Source: Physella acuta (Eukaryota; Mollusca; Gastropoda; Physidae). From it: 64,000 nt of DNA. The translations under genes and the position numbers were made by a program. Under the pieces are notes generated by a model. That model was given only the letters and a program-made list of their open reading frames with translations, had not been told where the DNA came from and ran no database searches. Shown here piece by piece: positions 38,401 through 46,930 of the stretch; the stretch's first letter is position 1, and the number at the start of each line of letters is the position of its first letter. The stretch spans positions 124,001 to 188,000 of the forward strand of contig NW_026732304.1 of NCBI RefSeq assembly GCF_028476545.1. Reading direction: 5' to 3'.

Positions 38401-41400
38401 TAAAACACATGCCAGGATTAAAAAATGTATGAGCGTGGACACACACACAAACACACACACACATACACACACAAAAACACACACACAAACACACACACAA
38501 ACACACACACACACACAAGAGCCGAGTGTCCTATCGCTTTCTCATTCTCGCCGACGGTTATTTATATTTTTTTGCATTTCTGGTTTGAAAACTTTTTTTA
38601 TTGTTGGTTTAAAGAACATTCTCCGAATTCCCTACTGCTTGTTATATTTTTAAATCATCTGCTGATTTTAAAACTACTATTCTACTAGTTCTACTAGTTT
38701 GAAAGTGTCATTTCTATTTTGAGTTAATAGGTTACTCTTCTACTTTTGATATGGACACTCATTCTCCTCCTCTGGTTTGAAAACTGTTTTTCTATTGCTG
38801 GTTATAAAACTTATTTTTGTACTGCTGGTATGAAAACTATTTTTGTACTGCTGGTATGAAAACTATTTTTCTACTGCTGTTTTTTTAAAACTATTTTTCT
38901 ACTGCTGGCTTAAAAACTATTTTTGTTTCAAAACAACTGTTCATCTTTATGACTGCAATTAATGTGTTTTCATATTTCTAATCTTTCGATTGGAACAGTG
39001 TTTCTAAATGCTTATCAGGGGCAGTGTAGTCTTTATACATTAAGCTGCTACTGTTGTAGCATTTCTGCTGCACAATGGGTAACGCGCAGAGTTTCTTCCA
39101 GAGATCTCTTCGTGGTGGGGGAGGGGGGTCCTCCGCTCGCCCGAAGTAAGTCTACAGCTCCCCCCCCCCCCCCAAACGCAATGAAAGTTATATAGAAAAT
39201 ATATACTTTTACAAGTGTCTGCCCCCCACTCCCATGGAATATTTAGTCCAGCCCCCACCCCCTTCCCTCGAAATATCAAGTCCCTCCCACCCACCTTCCC
39301 TCGAAGAAACAATTCTGGAAGAAACACTGGTAACACGATATTTAATATTTTACCTTTCTCACAATGCTCTCGTGAATTGTATATAATAATTATCGCAATT
39401 ACAATCAAGCGCATAATTACTTCCTAAATAATGTATTTATATCCTTCAACACAAAGCACGGGAGTTTTAAAAAAAATAATCTAGCAGACGACACGAGGAA
39501 TTTACCAGACGTTCGCAGTCCCAAGGTGTGGGATGGTTCAGCGCAATAATTGTTTCTCTGGTAACAGCCAAGTTCGTGTTTGTTTCCCTTTTATTATTCG
39601 TGTGTTCATATCTCCTTAAAGTGGAGAGCGGCCTAGCCGGGGCCAAATTTGATTTCCTTGGCGAGCATCGCTGAAATATTTAGCCCGTTTGTCAGCTGTT
39701 GGCCATTATCTTCCGGAACTTTACATCATTTACACATAGGGTGATGTCAAGGTCGTTGGATGGAAAGGTCGAGATGAGTGAAGCGGGGAGGTTGCAAGTT
39801 TTATGGGGAGAGTCAGAAGTTTCAGTGCAGAAATGGCTTGTTGATGTCTTTTGATAATAAAATACTGTTTATGTCATGACGGCGTAGTCGAATGGTAAAG
39901 CGTTCGGGTGCTATCCCGGAGGTATCGAGTTTGGATCTCTGTTCAGACTAGTGACTGCAGGATGCCCCGGAGTCAACCCAGCCTTACCTGCCTTACAGTG
40001 GGGATAGTAAAGGCGGCTGGGCATAGCACTCCGCTCAACATAACTTCATTGTCGAGGTCAATAAACATATGGAACCTAATTCATCTGCCGAATAGATTTC
40101 TAGATCTAAGGAGGATGTTTTACTTTTAACTTATGTCATTGAGGTGTAATATTAATTTCATATTTAGGTCACGTTGATCTCATGTTGATATAAGGATATT
40201 ATTCTAATGTATCCTTCATGTTTGTTGATACCCAACTGAAACCAAGTTGATATCATGTTGATACTATATTGATGTTGTACTTAAGCCACATTTTAAGAAA
40301 TATTGAGGATCATAATTATGGAGTTGCAAAGCCGCATATAGCCACAAAATCTTTCATTAAATTTAACATGAATAAAAGTACCATTTTAAACCTTATAGTC
40401 CACGTGTGCAGATGAAATAGAGTTCACCTATTTCAGTGAACTCGGCATATGAAGGTATTGTGTTGTCAGCAATATGCCCAGCCGCTTTTACTTTCTGTAA
40501 CATGAGCTATGCACCAATCAGAACTGGGTACCTAACTTTCGACTGGCAGTCGAACGCTAATTTAATATTCAAATCATTCTTTCAAAAATATTTTTTTCTA
40601 AGTTTAGCTTTTATCCTTCATCCAACGTGTTCCATTTGACATGCATTATTTTTATCTCTAAAATATTCATACTAGACTTTGCCGTTTAGCTATTTTACAG
40701 TTAATTTGAAATAGAACAGGTGGATAACTAATAATTAATATCTGGTTGTAAACGGCGGGTTAAATAGTTTTGTTTGTAGAACTGATATTCATTGCTGATT
40801 CGGTTTGTGCTTTGTTAGATTAGACGATTTGAATAACAGATGGTTAGTCTAAAACTGTCAACCAATTTCATCTGGTTTTACATCTACAACCCTTATCGTC
40901 ATAATATACACAAACATCTATAATTATAAGGACAATTAATTTTAATAGCTTTATTTGTTAAACAAGTACCTTGAAAGCAGTAGCGTAGCGAAAGGGGGGG
41001 GGGGGGGGGGGGGGGGGGGGGGTACATATGTCCCCGGGCGCCGACCTTAGGGGGCGCCAAAATGGGTTGGAAAAATAAATTGTAAGGTTGAGGGGGTGCA
41101 AATTGAAAGTTTTAGGGGGGAGGGTGCAAATCGAAATCTTGAGGGGGGAGGGGGTTCAAATCGAAAGTTTGAGGGGGGGGGGGGGTGCAAATCGAAATCT
41201 TGATGGGGGTGCAAATCGAAAGTTTGAGGAGGGTGCAAATCAAAATCTTGAGGGGGGTGCAACTCGAAAAGTTTGTCTCCGGGCGACGGGAAGGGTCGCT
41301 ACGCCTCTGCTTGAAAGAAACGTAAAAACATAGTTTTAAAATTCGCATACAAGTAAAAGAGTTACTTGTTTAAAACAATCTGGATTTCGTCAATGTTTTG

Positions 41401-44387
41401 TATATATCTTGCTAACGTTTCTAACACCGTTGTTTTTTGCATAATTTGATTGATGATCGTGATTATCTCCCCTCACAGGCAGCGGTTACATCGAATTTCC
41501 CGAGTTCCTTCCCCTGATTGCCAACGAATACAACGCCAAACAAGGCATTGACAAAGAGGTCAGGGAAACCTTCAGGTCGTTTGATCAAAATGGCGACGGT
41601 GTTATTTCCGGTAGGTAATTTTGTATACATCTGTTTTGCGGTAAAACGCGAATCTGCATGACAATTCAATTGTATCCGACCTAGGACACACTTATCGTTG
41701 AAAACGTGTTCAATATTACGTTAATCCGCAAAATACATTCAAATATAACTAGTCTAATAATACCATAATCCGAAAAACTAGTGCAAGAATACCATAATCC
41801 GCACAACTAGTGCAACAATACTTAAAGCCATACTAATTTTCCAAGAATACTTGAATCTACAAAAAAATCCGAAAATACCATATTTCACAAAACTAGCCCA
41901 AGAATATCCTAATCCACAAATCTCCACAAAAATTCCCTAATCCTCATACCTCGACCAAGATAACCATAATCAAGAAAACTAGTCCAATAATACCCTATTC
42001 TACAAAACTAGTCCAAGGAAACTGGAGAAGTATCAGAAGTAAGGCATACAAGAGCGGCTCCAGAAATCTGTTATTGGACTACTCCCCCTCCCCATATTTT
42101 TATTTCTTACCCTACGCCTCACAGCAAGGTCTTTAAAAAAATTCTTCCTTTTTCGATATCAAAACTAGTAATAATTTTCTTACTGACAAATACCCGGACA
42201 GCATTTTAAGTTGTCTAACATATTAATAGAACTTATTGTTCCAAAAAAATATTTAAACGTTGTAATTAATTCGTAAGTGTCCGTTATTTAAACACTAAAA
42301 ACGCGAAACAATTTTTGTACTCGCTGTTTATTTTTTTCTCTGAAAACCCTACCTCTCGTCTCAGCTGAGAAAAATGTAGCATTAGATCTGAAGCATTTTA
42401 GGCGAGCCGGCGATTGTGTGACGCTTTTGTTATCAAATGTTGATGAACATAAGGAAGATGGGGCGTTGCTGTCATGAATTGTTAATACACATTTCCTGTC
42501 GATCCTTGCCGGAGTATTGGCACATACACATTTTCTTAATGCTTTTTGCAAAAGGATTGTTAATATTCATTTTCTTTTAGAATTGTTGGTATTTATTAAA
42601 AACTATATATATTTAGCCACGTAAAGTTAATGCTTATAATTATGTCCTTCATTCCAGGGAATTGTTAATTATACAGTTATGTTTTTCCCCTTGAATTGTT
42701 AATACACATTTTCTCCTTTACAACCAATAGAACCTTTAATACACGATTTTATTGCTTCAGACTAAAATTGTGAATACATATTTTTGACTCTTCAAGGAAT
42801 GAATTGTTAATGCACATTTGCATCGCTTCCAGCCATAAACTATTAATACACATTTTGGTCTCCAGCTATGAATTGTAAATACACATTTTTGTTAAAAGCC
42901 ATGAAATGTTAATACATATTTTGATGTCTAAAGCCATGAAATATGAGCACCCATTTCGTTGTTTAAAGTCATCAGTGTCAATACACATTTTTGTCGCATC
43001 CAACCATCAATTATACACATTTTTATCGCTTCTGCCATGAAATGTACACATTTTTTTCAGCCATTAAATTTCAATACACATTTTTGTTGCTTCCATGAAA
43101 TGTTACTACACATTTTTGTTGAATCCATCTATGAAATGTTAATACACATTTTTGTCCGTTTCCAGCCAGAGAATTCCGGCTAGCCGTGGCTAAGATGGGA
43201 CAGAACTTGACCGACGCTGAGGTGGCGGACTTCATGAGGGGCGTGGACAAAGATGGCGACGGTGTCATCAGTTACGAAGGTACAACCGGAAGTTTCTACT
43301 TTTGTTGTTGATTGTTAGACGTATGGTTGCTAGTGTGTTGGACGTGCTTATTTCGGTCAACAATAGAAGAAATACGCTAGGTGTTTACATCCTCTCAGCA
43401 GTGAGAGAATTTAAGCCCAGTATTAATGTCATTGACAAGGTGTGGGGATATAATCACGTTGCGTATTTCCTCTATTGTTGGTCGAAATAAGCTTGTTAGT
43501 CGTGTTGATAGCTTCATGGTGTAGTTACCTTTGCAGATTATCTTATTAACTAATCATAGTGCTTACCTCCAGCCAAATTTATTCTAGATTTTACTTAGTA
43601 AAAATTTTACTTTGTTCCTTTACCGAACCAGACGGCACATGGGGCAAGTGAAGTAGAGTTCACCTGTTTCTGTGAACTCGGCATATAAAAGAATAGAGTT
43701 GTGAGCACTACGCCCATTGTCGGGTTTAGCAGTAACGCTCTGTTGCTAATTTTACCTGGGCTAACTTAAAATGCATATTATTGCTTTTTAAAATATGTAT
43801 GATACAAATTGCAACACTTAAAAAAAACCCAGATATATTTAGAGCAGTGGTTCTTAAACTGGGTTCGATCGAACCCTATGGGTTCAGTGAGTCAGTCTTA
43901 GGGGTTCGGCGGAGGTCAAGACAGGAGGAGTGTTGTTTACACCATTTATGGAATATTTATTGGTTAGCATTGTTAAAAAAAATTACCTTGTTCTTTAGCC
44001 TTTCATTTTTTTATAATTATTTATATGGGTTCGCTGATAATTTTATTCAAAGGCGATCACTACACAACTTCTTACCACTATATCAAGTGATAACTTTACT
44101 GATATCTTCTTTAAAAAAACAGGTCAAGTTAGAGATAAGCCTGTCAGCAGGGTGGACTTAGTGACGTCATAAATACTTCTAAGTTAATTCCAATGTTGTT
44201 TAGGCTTACGGCTACACAAGAGTCTAAGATCTGAACTCGAGACATTCGTGTTAGACGTCAAGCGCTTTACAAACCCGACCGCGTAATTTAATATGTAGGC
44301 CCTATATGATTATTTGCAAATTCTAGACACCTTAATTCAAAACCTTTTTTTTCAGAATTCGCCAAATACGTCGTGTCCAACATGTGA
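23666..44387 (+). CDS. Calmodulin-like four-EF-hand protein, complete (5 exons, 171 aa)
   Basis: Exons 23666-23759, 33817-33960, 41479-41610, 43166-43279 and 44356-44387 join in phase 1 at every junction and give 171 residues. Four 12-residue EF-hand loops sit at 41-52 ([12 protein letters not shown]), 77-88 ([12 protein letters not shown]), 115-126 ([12 protein letters not shown]) and 151-162 ([12 protein letters not shown]). All have D1, G6 and E12, so all four should bind calcium. Spacing of 36, 38 and 36 residues is that of calmodulin/troponin C. A lysine-rich N-terminus of about 30 residues ([18 protein letters not shown]) makes it longer than calmodulin (149), and identity looks moderate, so this is a calmodulin-like calcium sensor rather than calmodulin itself. 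The start is fixed by an in-frame TAG at 23618 with no ATG between. Partners cannot be told from the sequence. Confidence 0.9.
23920..24375 (+). repeat. tRNA-SINE family 1, split by a hAT MITE
   Basis: Head GGCTAAGCGGTAGAGTGCTG, box B GAGTTCGAATT, body up to CACACTATCCCT, then the MITE. The body resumes with CTATCCCTTCATATTCCGAG and GGTGAACTCTACTGCACTTG. Confidence 0.88.
24084..24304. mobile_element. hAT-type MITE, family A, with perfect ends
   Basis: Terminal repeats CAGTGGCGTAG and CTACGCCACTG are perfect complements, flanked by the 8-bp duplication CTATCCCT (24076-24083, 24305-24312). Three internal GTGCAAATCGAAAGTTTG-type units with G tracts. It is nested in a SINE. Confidence 0.93.
24858..27352 (+). 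repeat. 2.5-kb, 43-bp minisatellite in EF-hand intron 1
   Basis: Around 58 copies of a 43-bp unit: GGTAACATGGGTGAGAGAAA, TGTGGTAACCCACGGGTCTA, GCT. Shorter 39- and 36-bp variants lack AGCT or AGCTGGT. AACC/ACCC and GGG/GAG variants recur in blocks, showing higher-order duplication. The minus-strand open frames here are repeat artefacts. Confidence 0.96.
27733..27955 (-). mobile_element. LINE reverse-transcriptase ORF tail (degenerate)
   Basis: The minus strand translates as [20 protein letters not shown], stop, [11 protein letters not shown], stop, [16 protein letters not shown], stop. The GRPRxTWRRT ... WRxxVAALC pattern is the C-terminus of animal LINE polyproteins. Two in-frame stops and 5' truncation show a dead fragment; it ends in a short GATGATGAT tail. 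Confidence 0.82.
28191..28413 (-). repeat. tRNA-SINE family 1, inverted, near full length
   Basis: From the minus-strand head GGCGTGGCCTAGCGGTAGTG through box B to the 3' CTCTACTTCATCTGCCCC. In EF-hand intron 1. Confidence 0.88.
28610..28780. repeat. GTGTGAATGTGAATGTGAA microsatellite
   Basis: Imperfect (TGTGAA)n/(TG)n sequence in EF-hand intron 1. Confidence 0.85.
29074..29160 (-). CDS. First coding exon of an unrecognised gene, antisense in EF-hand intron 1
   Basis: ATG at 29160 (context TATTGATGG) opens 29 codons, [20 protein letters not shown] then ESPSGTHPE. They end in phase 0 at a consensus donor, GAG then GTGAGTAC. An in-frame TAG lies 24 bases upstream of the ATG, which supports it as a true start. 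The 29040-29290 block is non-repetitive and GC-richer than its surroundings, as expected of a first exon and promoter. I do not recognise the protein; there is no signal peptide or clear domain in this piece. Later exons must lie to the left on the minus strand, across the EF-hand intron or beyond; I could not identify any. If real, the two genes overlap in opposite directions. Confidence 0.5.
29161..29290 (-). promoter_or_regulatory. Likely 5' UTR/promoter of the antisense gene
   Basis: Non-repetitive, GC-richer sequence directly upstream of the ATG at 29160, ending at a TA microsatellite. No TATA box at a convincing position; called by location only. Confidence 0.3.
29315..29410. repeat. 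(TA)n microsatellite
   Basis: About 48 TA units. Confidence 0.97.
29868..30228 (-). mobile_element. Helitron-like nonautonomous element, 3'-truncated
   Basis: Shares its body with 45245-45633 (TTAGTTTCAAATCGTTTAAA, CTGCCCCTAATAGCCGTCAC). The minus-strand 5' end is TCTATATATATAATTCTC preceded by A. The 3' hairpin is only partly kept (AGCGGCGTATGA). Confidence 0.65.
31470..31545 (-). repeat. tRNA-SINE family 2 head, inverted
   Basis: Minus strand: GGCGTGGTTGGTTTGTAGAG head and AAGTGCCGAGTTCGGATCC as box B. Confidence 0.7.
32102..32282. mobile_element. hAT-type MITE, CAGTGGTTCT ends
   Basis: 181 bp with ten perfect terminal bases (CAGTGGTTCT and AGAACCACTG) and hAT-like end sequence. Flanks ATCTGTAC/CTCTGCAT agree at 5 of 8 bases. 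Confidence 0.78.
32912..33058 (+). repeat. tRNA-SINE family 2, diverged
   Basis: Keeps CGGGCAGATAGGCTCG and GAGACAACTCCGAAATCAGA of the family-2 body; the head is decayed. Confidence 0.55.
33421..33475 (+). pseudogene. Partial duplicate of EF-hand exon 2 with its acceptor
   Basis: This stretch copies the branch/acceptor region and first 30 or so bases of exon 2 (ACTTTAACTCCACAG, then ATATCAACAAAGC) with few changes. It then diverges and runs into an in-frame stop within the 18-bp array. It is a fragment, not a second exon. Confidence 0.85.
33494..33785 (+). repeat. 18-bp minisatellite before EF-hand exon 2
   Basis: About 16 copies of ATCATGTATAAACTTAAT, lying between a partial copy of the exon-2 acceptor region (33437-33475) and the real one at 33817. 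It accounts for the repeated MYKLNI open frame. Confidence 0.93.
33817..33960 (+). CDS. EF-hand gene exon 2 (loop 1 and start of loop 2)
   Basis: 144 bp from acceptor TTTAACTCCACAG to donor GTGAGTATGG. It encodes [20 protein letters not shown], the helices around it, and ADSD of loop 2. Tandem arrays sit on both sides: 18-bp repeats with a duplicated acceptor upstream, and a TGGA array starting within about 10 bases of the donor. Confidence 0.93.
33966..34420 (+). repeat. TGGA-based repeat array after EF-hand exon 2
   Basis: Interrupted TGGATGGATGGA tracts with GATGGATGAGTGG-like variants, beginning a few bases after the donor at 33961. Confidence 0.9.
34421..36404. other. EF-hand intron 2, no exon seen
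   Basis: AT-rich with one SINE. A C run lies at 35970-35984. Nothing else recognised. Confidence 0.6.
35022..35247 (+). repeat. tRNA-SINE family 1
   Basis: Weak head (AGTGCAGTCAGATAGTAGGT), then GAGTCCACCCAGCTCTGATG, GTACCTGACTAACGTTAGGG and AACTCTACTTCGTCTGC. Confidence 0.85.
36405..36573 (+). repeat. 43-bp x4 tandem repeat
   Basis: Four nearly identical copies of GTTTGCCGTGCCAGCATATA, GAATGTTGAACCAGCAAGTT, AGA, alternating GCC/GTC. Confidence 0.93.
36735..37510 (+). repeat. Dispersed ~0.75-kb repeat, copy 1
   Basis: Begins with the palindromic CTTTCTCGTATTTACGAAG, continues with GTTACAGCTAGGTTGATGAA, GAGCGATTTCCGATAACCGG and ATTGCGCACTATTATGCAC, and ends near CACTCCCGGTTTATTTTA. It matches 46150-46797 in reverse. 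Noncoding; I cannot assign a family. Confidence 0.82.
37557..37733. mobile_element. hAT MITE, CAGAGTTTCTTCCAG family
   Basis: Left end CAGTGTTTCTTTCAGACC; right end CTTGAAAAAACTG is degenerate. Flanks CTTTTAGT and CTTTTAAT agree at 7 of 8 bases. The body has GGGACACTGTTAAAAGTATA and G tracts. Confidence 0.8.
38433..38518. repeat. (CA)n microsatellite
   Basis: ACACAC with ACAAACAC interruptions. Confidence 0.95.
38750..38935 (+). repeat. About 28-bp tandem repeat
   Basis: Six or so copies of CTATTTTTCTACTGCTGGTT followed by TGAAAA. Confidence 0.85.
39087..39329. mobile_element. hAT MITE, CAGAGTTTCTTCCAG family
   Basis: CAGAGTTTCTTCCAGAG at the left, TCTGGAAGAAACACTG at the right. Flanks GTAACGCG/GTAACACG match 7 of 8. 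C tracts and AGAAAATATATACTTTTA in the body. Confidence 0.87.
39490..39800. other. Non-repetitive GC-balanced island in intron 2
   Basis: Differs from surrounding AT-rich and repeat DNA and has no open splice-bounded frame. It could be a regulatory block; that is a guess from composition only. Confidence 0.3.
39876..40112 (+). repeat. tRNA-SINE family 1
   Basis: Head GACGGCGTAGTCGAATGGTA, body GGCGGCTGGGCATAGCACTC, end CTAATTCATCTGCCGAATAG. Confidence 0.85.
40404..40560 (-). repeat. tRNA-SINE family 1, inverted, 3' part
   Basis: Plus strand GCAGATGAAATAGAGTTCAC, CTCGGCATATGAAGG and CCAATCAGAACTGGGTACC; the head is missing. Confidence 0.8.
40978..41309. mobile_element. hAT-type MITE, family A, longest copy
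   Basis: CAGTAGCGTAGCGAAAGG to GGTCGCTACGCCTCTG, flanked by the perfect 8-bp duplication CTTGAAAG (40970-40977, 41310-41317). A G run of more than 30 bases and about seven TGCAAATCGAAA-type units inside. Inserted 170 bases before EF-hand exon 3. Confidence 0.93.
41479..41610 (+). CDS. EF-hand gene exon 3 (end of loop 2, linker, loop 3)
   Basis: 132 bp after acceptor TCTCCCCTCACAG, ending at donor GTAGGTAA. It encodes [18 protein letters not shown], the central linker, and [17 protein letters not shown] of loop 3. It lies 170 bases downstream of a hAT MITE. Confidence 0.93.
41740..42016 (+). repeat. Degenerate 25-35 bp repeats in EF-hand intron 3
   Basis: Diverged copies of AATACCATAATCCGAAAAAC followed by TAGTCCAA, starting about 130 bases after the exon-3 donor. 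Confidence 0.75.
42540..43165 (+). repeat. About 36-bp tandem array ending at EF-hand exon 4 acceptor
   Basis: Some 15 diverged copies of a unit like CCATGAAATGTTAATACACA followed by TTTTTGTTGCTTCCAG. The final unit supplies the polypyrimidine tract and the AG of the functional acceptor (CACATTTTTGTCCGTTTCCAG). Several inner units also carry TTCCAG or TCCAGC. Confidence 0.85.
43166..43279 (+). CDS. EF-hand gene exon 4 (end of loop 3, loop 4)
   Basis: 114 bp after acceptor CCGTTTCCAG, ending at donor GTACAACC. It encodes [20 protein letters not shown] and then the loop-4 residues [12 protein letters not shown]. Its acceptor is the last unit of a tandem array. Confidence 0.93.
43632..43745 (-). 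repeat. tRNA-SINE family 1, inverted, 3' fragment
   Basis: Plus strand GGGGCAAGTGAAGTAGAGTT and TTTCTGTGAACTCGGCATAT, then lost. In EF-hand intron 4. Confidence 0.78.
43845..43935. mobile_element. hAT-type MITE, CAGTGGTTCT ends, left fragment
   Basis: CAGTGGTTCTTAAACTGGGT followed by TTAGGGGTTCGGCGGAGGTC, like 32102-32282; no right end found. Confidence 0.62.
44212..44290 (-). repeat. tRNA-SINE head fragment, inverted
   Basis: Minus strand has GCGGTCGGGTTTGTAAAGCG and GTCTCGAGTTCAGATC, box A and box B of a family-2-like SINE. Confidence 0.62.
44356..44387 (+). CDS. EF-hand gene exon 5 (C-terminus and stop)
   Basis: 32 bp after a T-rich acceptor (TTTTTTTTCAG). It encodes [10 protein letters not shown] and TGA, completing the last EF-hand helix. 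The 3' UTR follows. Confidence 0.9.
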
Positions 44388-44535
44388 TGTTGTCATGGCA
44401 ACGACGACAACCCACCATTCCTTCATCTTTTCTTCCTACGTTTACCTCCCCTAGCGGAGTTGTGGTTCCTTGACTCTTACACACTTTAAAAACTTTTTTT
44501 TTTTAAATCACTCAATCTTAAATCACTATTTATTC

Positions 44536-44541
44536 AATAAA
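44536..44541 (+). terminator. Candidate poly(A) signal of the EF-hand gene
   Basis: AATAAA about 150 bases after the stop codon, in AT-rich sequence. Other near-signals occur further on, so the true cleavage site is open. Confidence 0.5.
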
Positions 44542-45244
44542 CTGGGCAATATTTAATTATTATTTTTTAATTACCTTTATCCACACGAAATTTTGGAGTT
44601 AGATTTTTCAAAATCTAACTCGTAATGAATGACAGTGAGTTTCGAGTGGGTCATGTATATGCATGTGTTGTAATACAAGTTTCTTTTATAATATTTTTTG
44701 AATATATATTATAACTGGGACATTTTCCCTTTCCCTTCAATTTTACGGCGTTTCTTTTTTTTTTTTATTTATAATAATTTTGATTAGAATATTTTTTTTC
44801 TTGTCCATACATGCACTGAAAATATTAAACATTATTTTTTATTCAATACAAGAGTACATTGGTTTTAATTTTTGGCTATCTGTATATTTAAGAGAAGAGT
44901 GTCTCGTCTTATGTTTTTATAGCTAATTTTGCTCTATTAAAACTAAAAATACCGTTTTAAAAAAATGCACATTACGAAGGGGCCCCGCAGGTATCTGAAA
45001 GTTAGGGCCCACGACAACACGGCCACCAACAATTATAAATATACGTTATGAGTTGACAGTTAAGTGCCCATGCATTTATATTATTTTACTAATATGTTCA
45101 TATGATTAGCCTTATATAGAGGGCGAGATAACATGGAATTTCCCATGCACTTATGTGACTGTATCCGCACTTTAAATTAACTATATTTAAAAGTTGTATA
45201 TGTACAGAGCTATAAAGCATTTATAAGAGGCTATTTATAAAATA
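44542..45244. other. Intergenic AT-rich stretch, no gene seen
   Basis: Immediately downstream of the EF-hand gene. T and A runs only. Confidence 0.6.
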
Positions 45245-45633
45245 CGAGCCGACCCGCGCGGCGTATTATACGCCGCTATTTAGTTGTTTTATTTTCAACT
45301 TTTCAGTAATTCATAATGTGTGAATTCGACAGTACCAACGCTTCCACTGAAAATATTTGCTTTAAAACGCAATCAGTAGCTCGTTAAGGACGATAACCCC
45401 GCTCCTTTCCCCAACCCCCCACCGTGAAAGTAAACTCGTCTTAGTTACCTCCCCTAGTTTAAAATCGTTTCAAACTAATTATCTGCCCCTAATAGTCGTC
45501 ACTAAACCCGGCTCTACGATTGTTATGTAAATATTTAGCGTGAACTAAAGCTCACCAGACCATGTAGGGGTGGTAAGGAGCGAGCTTACAGCTTGTTTTC
45601 TATCATCTCCAAGAAGAGAATTTTATATATAGA
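45245..45633 (-). mobile_element. Helitron-like nonautonomous element
   Basis: The minus strand begins TCTATATATAAAATTCTC after an A. Near its 3' end is the palindrome GCGGCGTATAATACGCCGC, then GCGGGTCGGCTCG and a T. TC start, 3' hairpin, a CTRR-like end (CTCG) and A/T flanks are Helitron marks. No coding sequence inside 389 bp. Confidence 0.7.
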
Positions 45634-45694
45634 TACATGCACCATATACATCTATGGTTATATATATGTATGTATTATATATACGATATATGTA

Positions 45695-45733
45695 TTATAT
45701 ATATATATATAATAACATATTTTATATATATAT

Positions 45734-45800
<67 letters not shown>
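45695..45800. repeat. (TA)n microsatellite
   Basis: TA tract with ACACA interruption, just outside the Helitron-like element's 5' end. Confidence 0.95.
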
Positions 45801-45804
<4 letters not shown>

Positions 45805-46149
45805 GAGAGAGATACAGAAAAAGACAAGACTAAATAGTTAAGAACAATTATTTCTCAAAGTCAGTTCCCACCATTGTTCTAAATATACACTAAGAAAAAC
45901 AACGAACGGGCAATGCATCCGCAGTTTATTGTATAAGATGATTGTTATCAACTCAGCTCTAAAAGGCAAATGTGATCCCTGCATACAATCAACAAGCCAC
46001 CGGGAAGTCCCGTTGCTTTATAAGTAGACCTTCAACTCAGAACCGACCACCATGTACGTTTATAAAAGAAATTAAGTGACGAAAGTGTAGGGTGGCCTCC
46101 CTTATCTTCGTCACTCACTAAAAATAACCCACATACATAAGTTGGTTTA

Positions 46150-46797
46150 AAAAAAAATTAAAAATAAACCGGGAGTGTTCTCCCCAAAACTTTCTCGAAT
46201 ATTCGTATATAACTTGGAATATAGACATGATTTTTAATTACTTAAACTTTTAAAAATAGAATAGAATCTCATAGAAAAAAGAATTGCGCACCAAGCGAAC
46301 GCCAAAACAAAATGTGCATAATAGTGCGCAATATTATTAGTACTTCATAAATTTACATGCGTTTTTTGAGAAATCGGAAATAGCGTAAATTAGTACTTCC
46401 GATCAACGGAAATTACTCAAAATTTGAGAGAAGGTAGAGAATTAGATCTTTTACTTACATGTGAAATTTCATTTATCTATCTGAAATAGTACTCAAATTA
46501 TAGGCTTTTGAAAAATTCAAAGTAGAAAAAGTACCACTTCCGGTTATCGGAAATCGCTCAAAAGTTGATAAGGATCTACGATTTTGATAAAATACTTATA
46601 AATGAAATTTCATCAACCTAGCTGTAACGGTACTCAAGTTACCGATTTTACACACAGACATACGGACAAGATTGCAAAATTATGTTTTTCCGTATCAGTG
46701 AGGTGTAAAACGTCGAGACTTTTACAAATCTCGATTTTTTTTTTGCACGATTACAAGACTTTCTCTATACTTCGTATATACGAGAAAGTAAAAAGGC
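46150..46797 (-). repeat. Dispersed ~0.65-kb repeat, copy 2 (inverted)
   Basis: Reverse complement of the 36735-37510 repeat from CCGGGAGTGTTC to CGAGAAAGTAAAAAGGC, with many substitutions. Confidence 0.82.
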
Positions 46798-46803
46798 ACT
46801 GAA

Positions 46804-46930
46804 ATCTTCAGGAAAGGTGGGGGTGGTCGACACTGGTTAAAGTTTATATTTTCAATATAAATTATAATAACATCCTATTTTGTCTGGGGGGGGGGGGGGT
46901 GTCTTTGGACGTCAGTGAACAACCACCACC
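46804..46930. mobile_element. Possible decayed MITE of the CAGAGTTTCTTCCAG family
   Basis: GACACTGGTTAAAGTTTATA, an AT stretch, then TTTTGTCTGGGG and a G tract echo the family interior; both ends are lost. Confidence 0.4.

Larger units (their letters stand above)
37734..39086. other. EF-hand intron 2 with simple repeats, no exon seen
   Basis: Contains a TTTC tract (38020-38052), a CA tract (38433-38518) and a 28-bp array; otherwise AT-rich. Confidence 0.6.

Noticed and set aside
43781-44161. 126-codon frame in EF-hand intron 4
   Set aside because: It crosses a hAT MITE fragment and AT-rich intron; no domain and no splice support.
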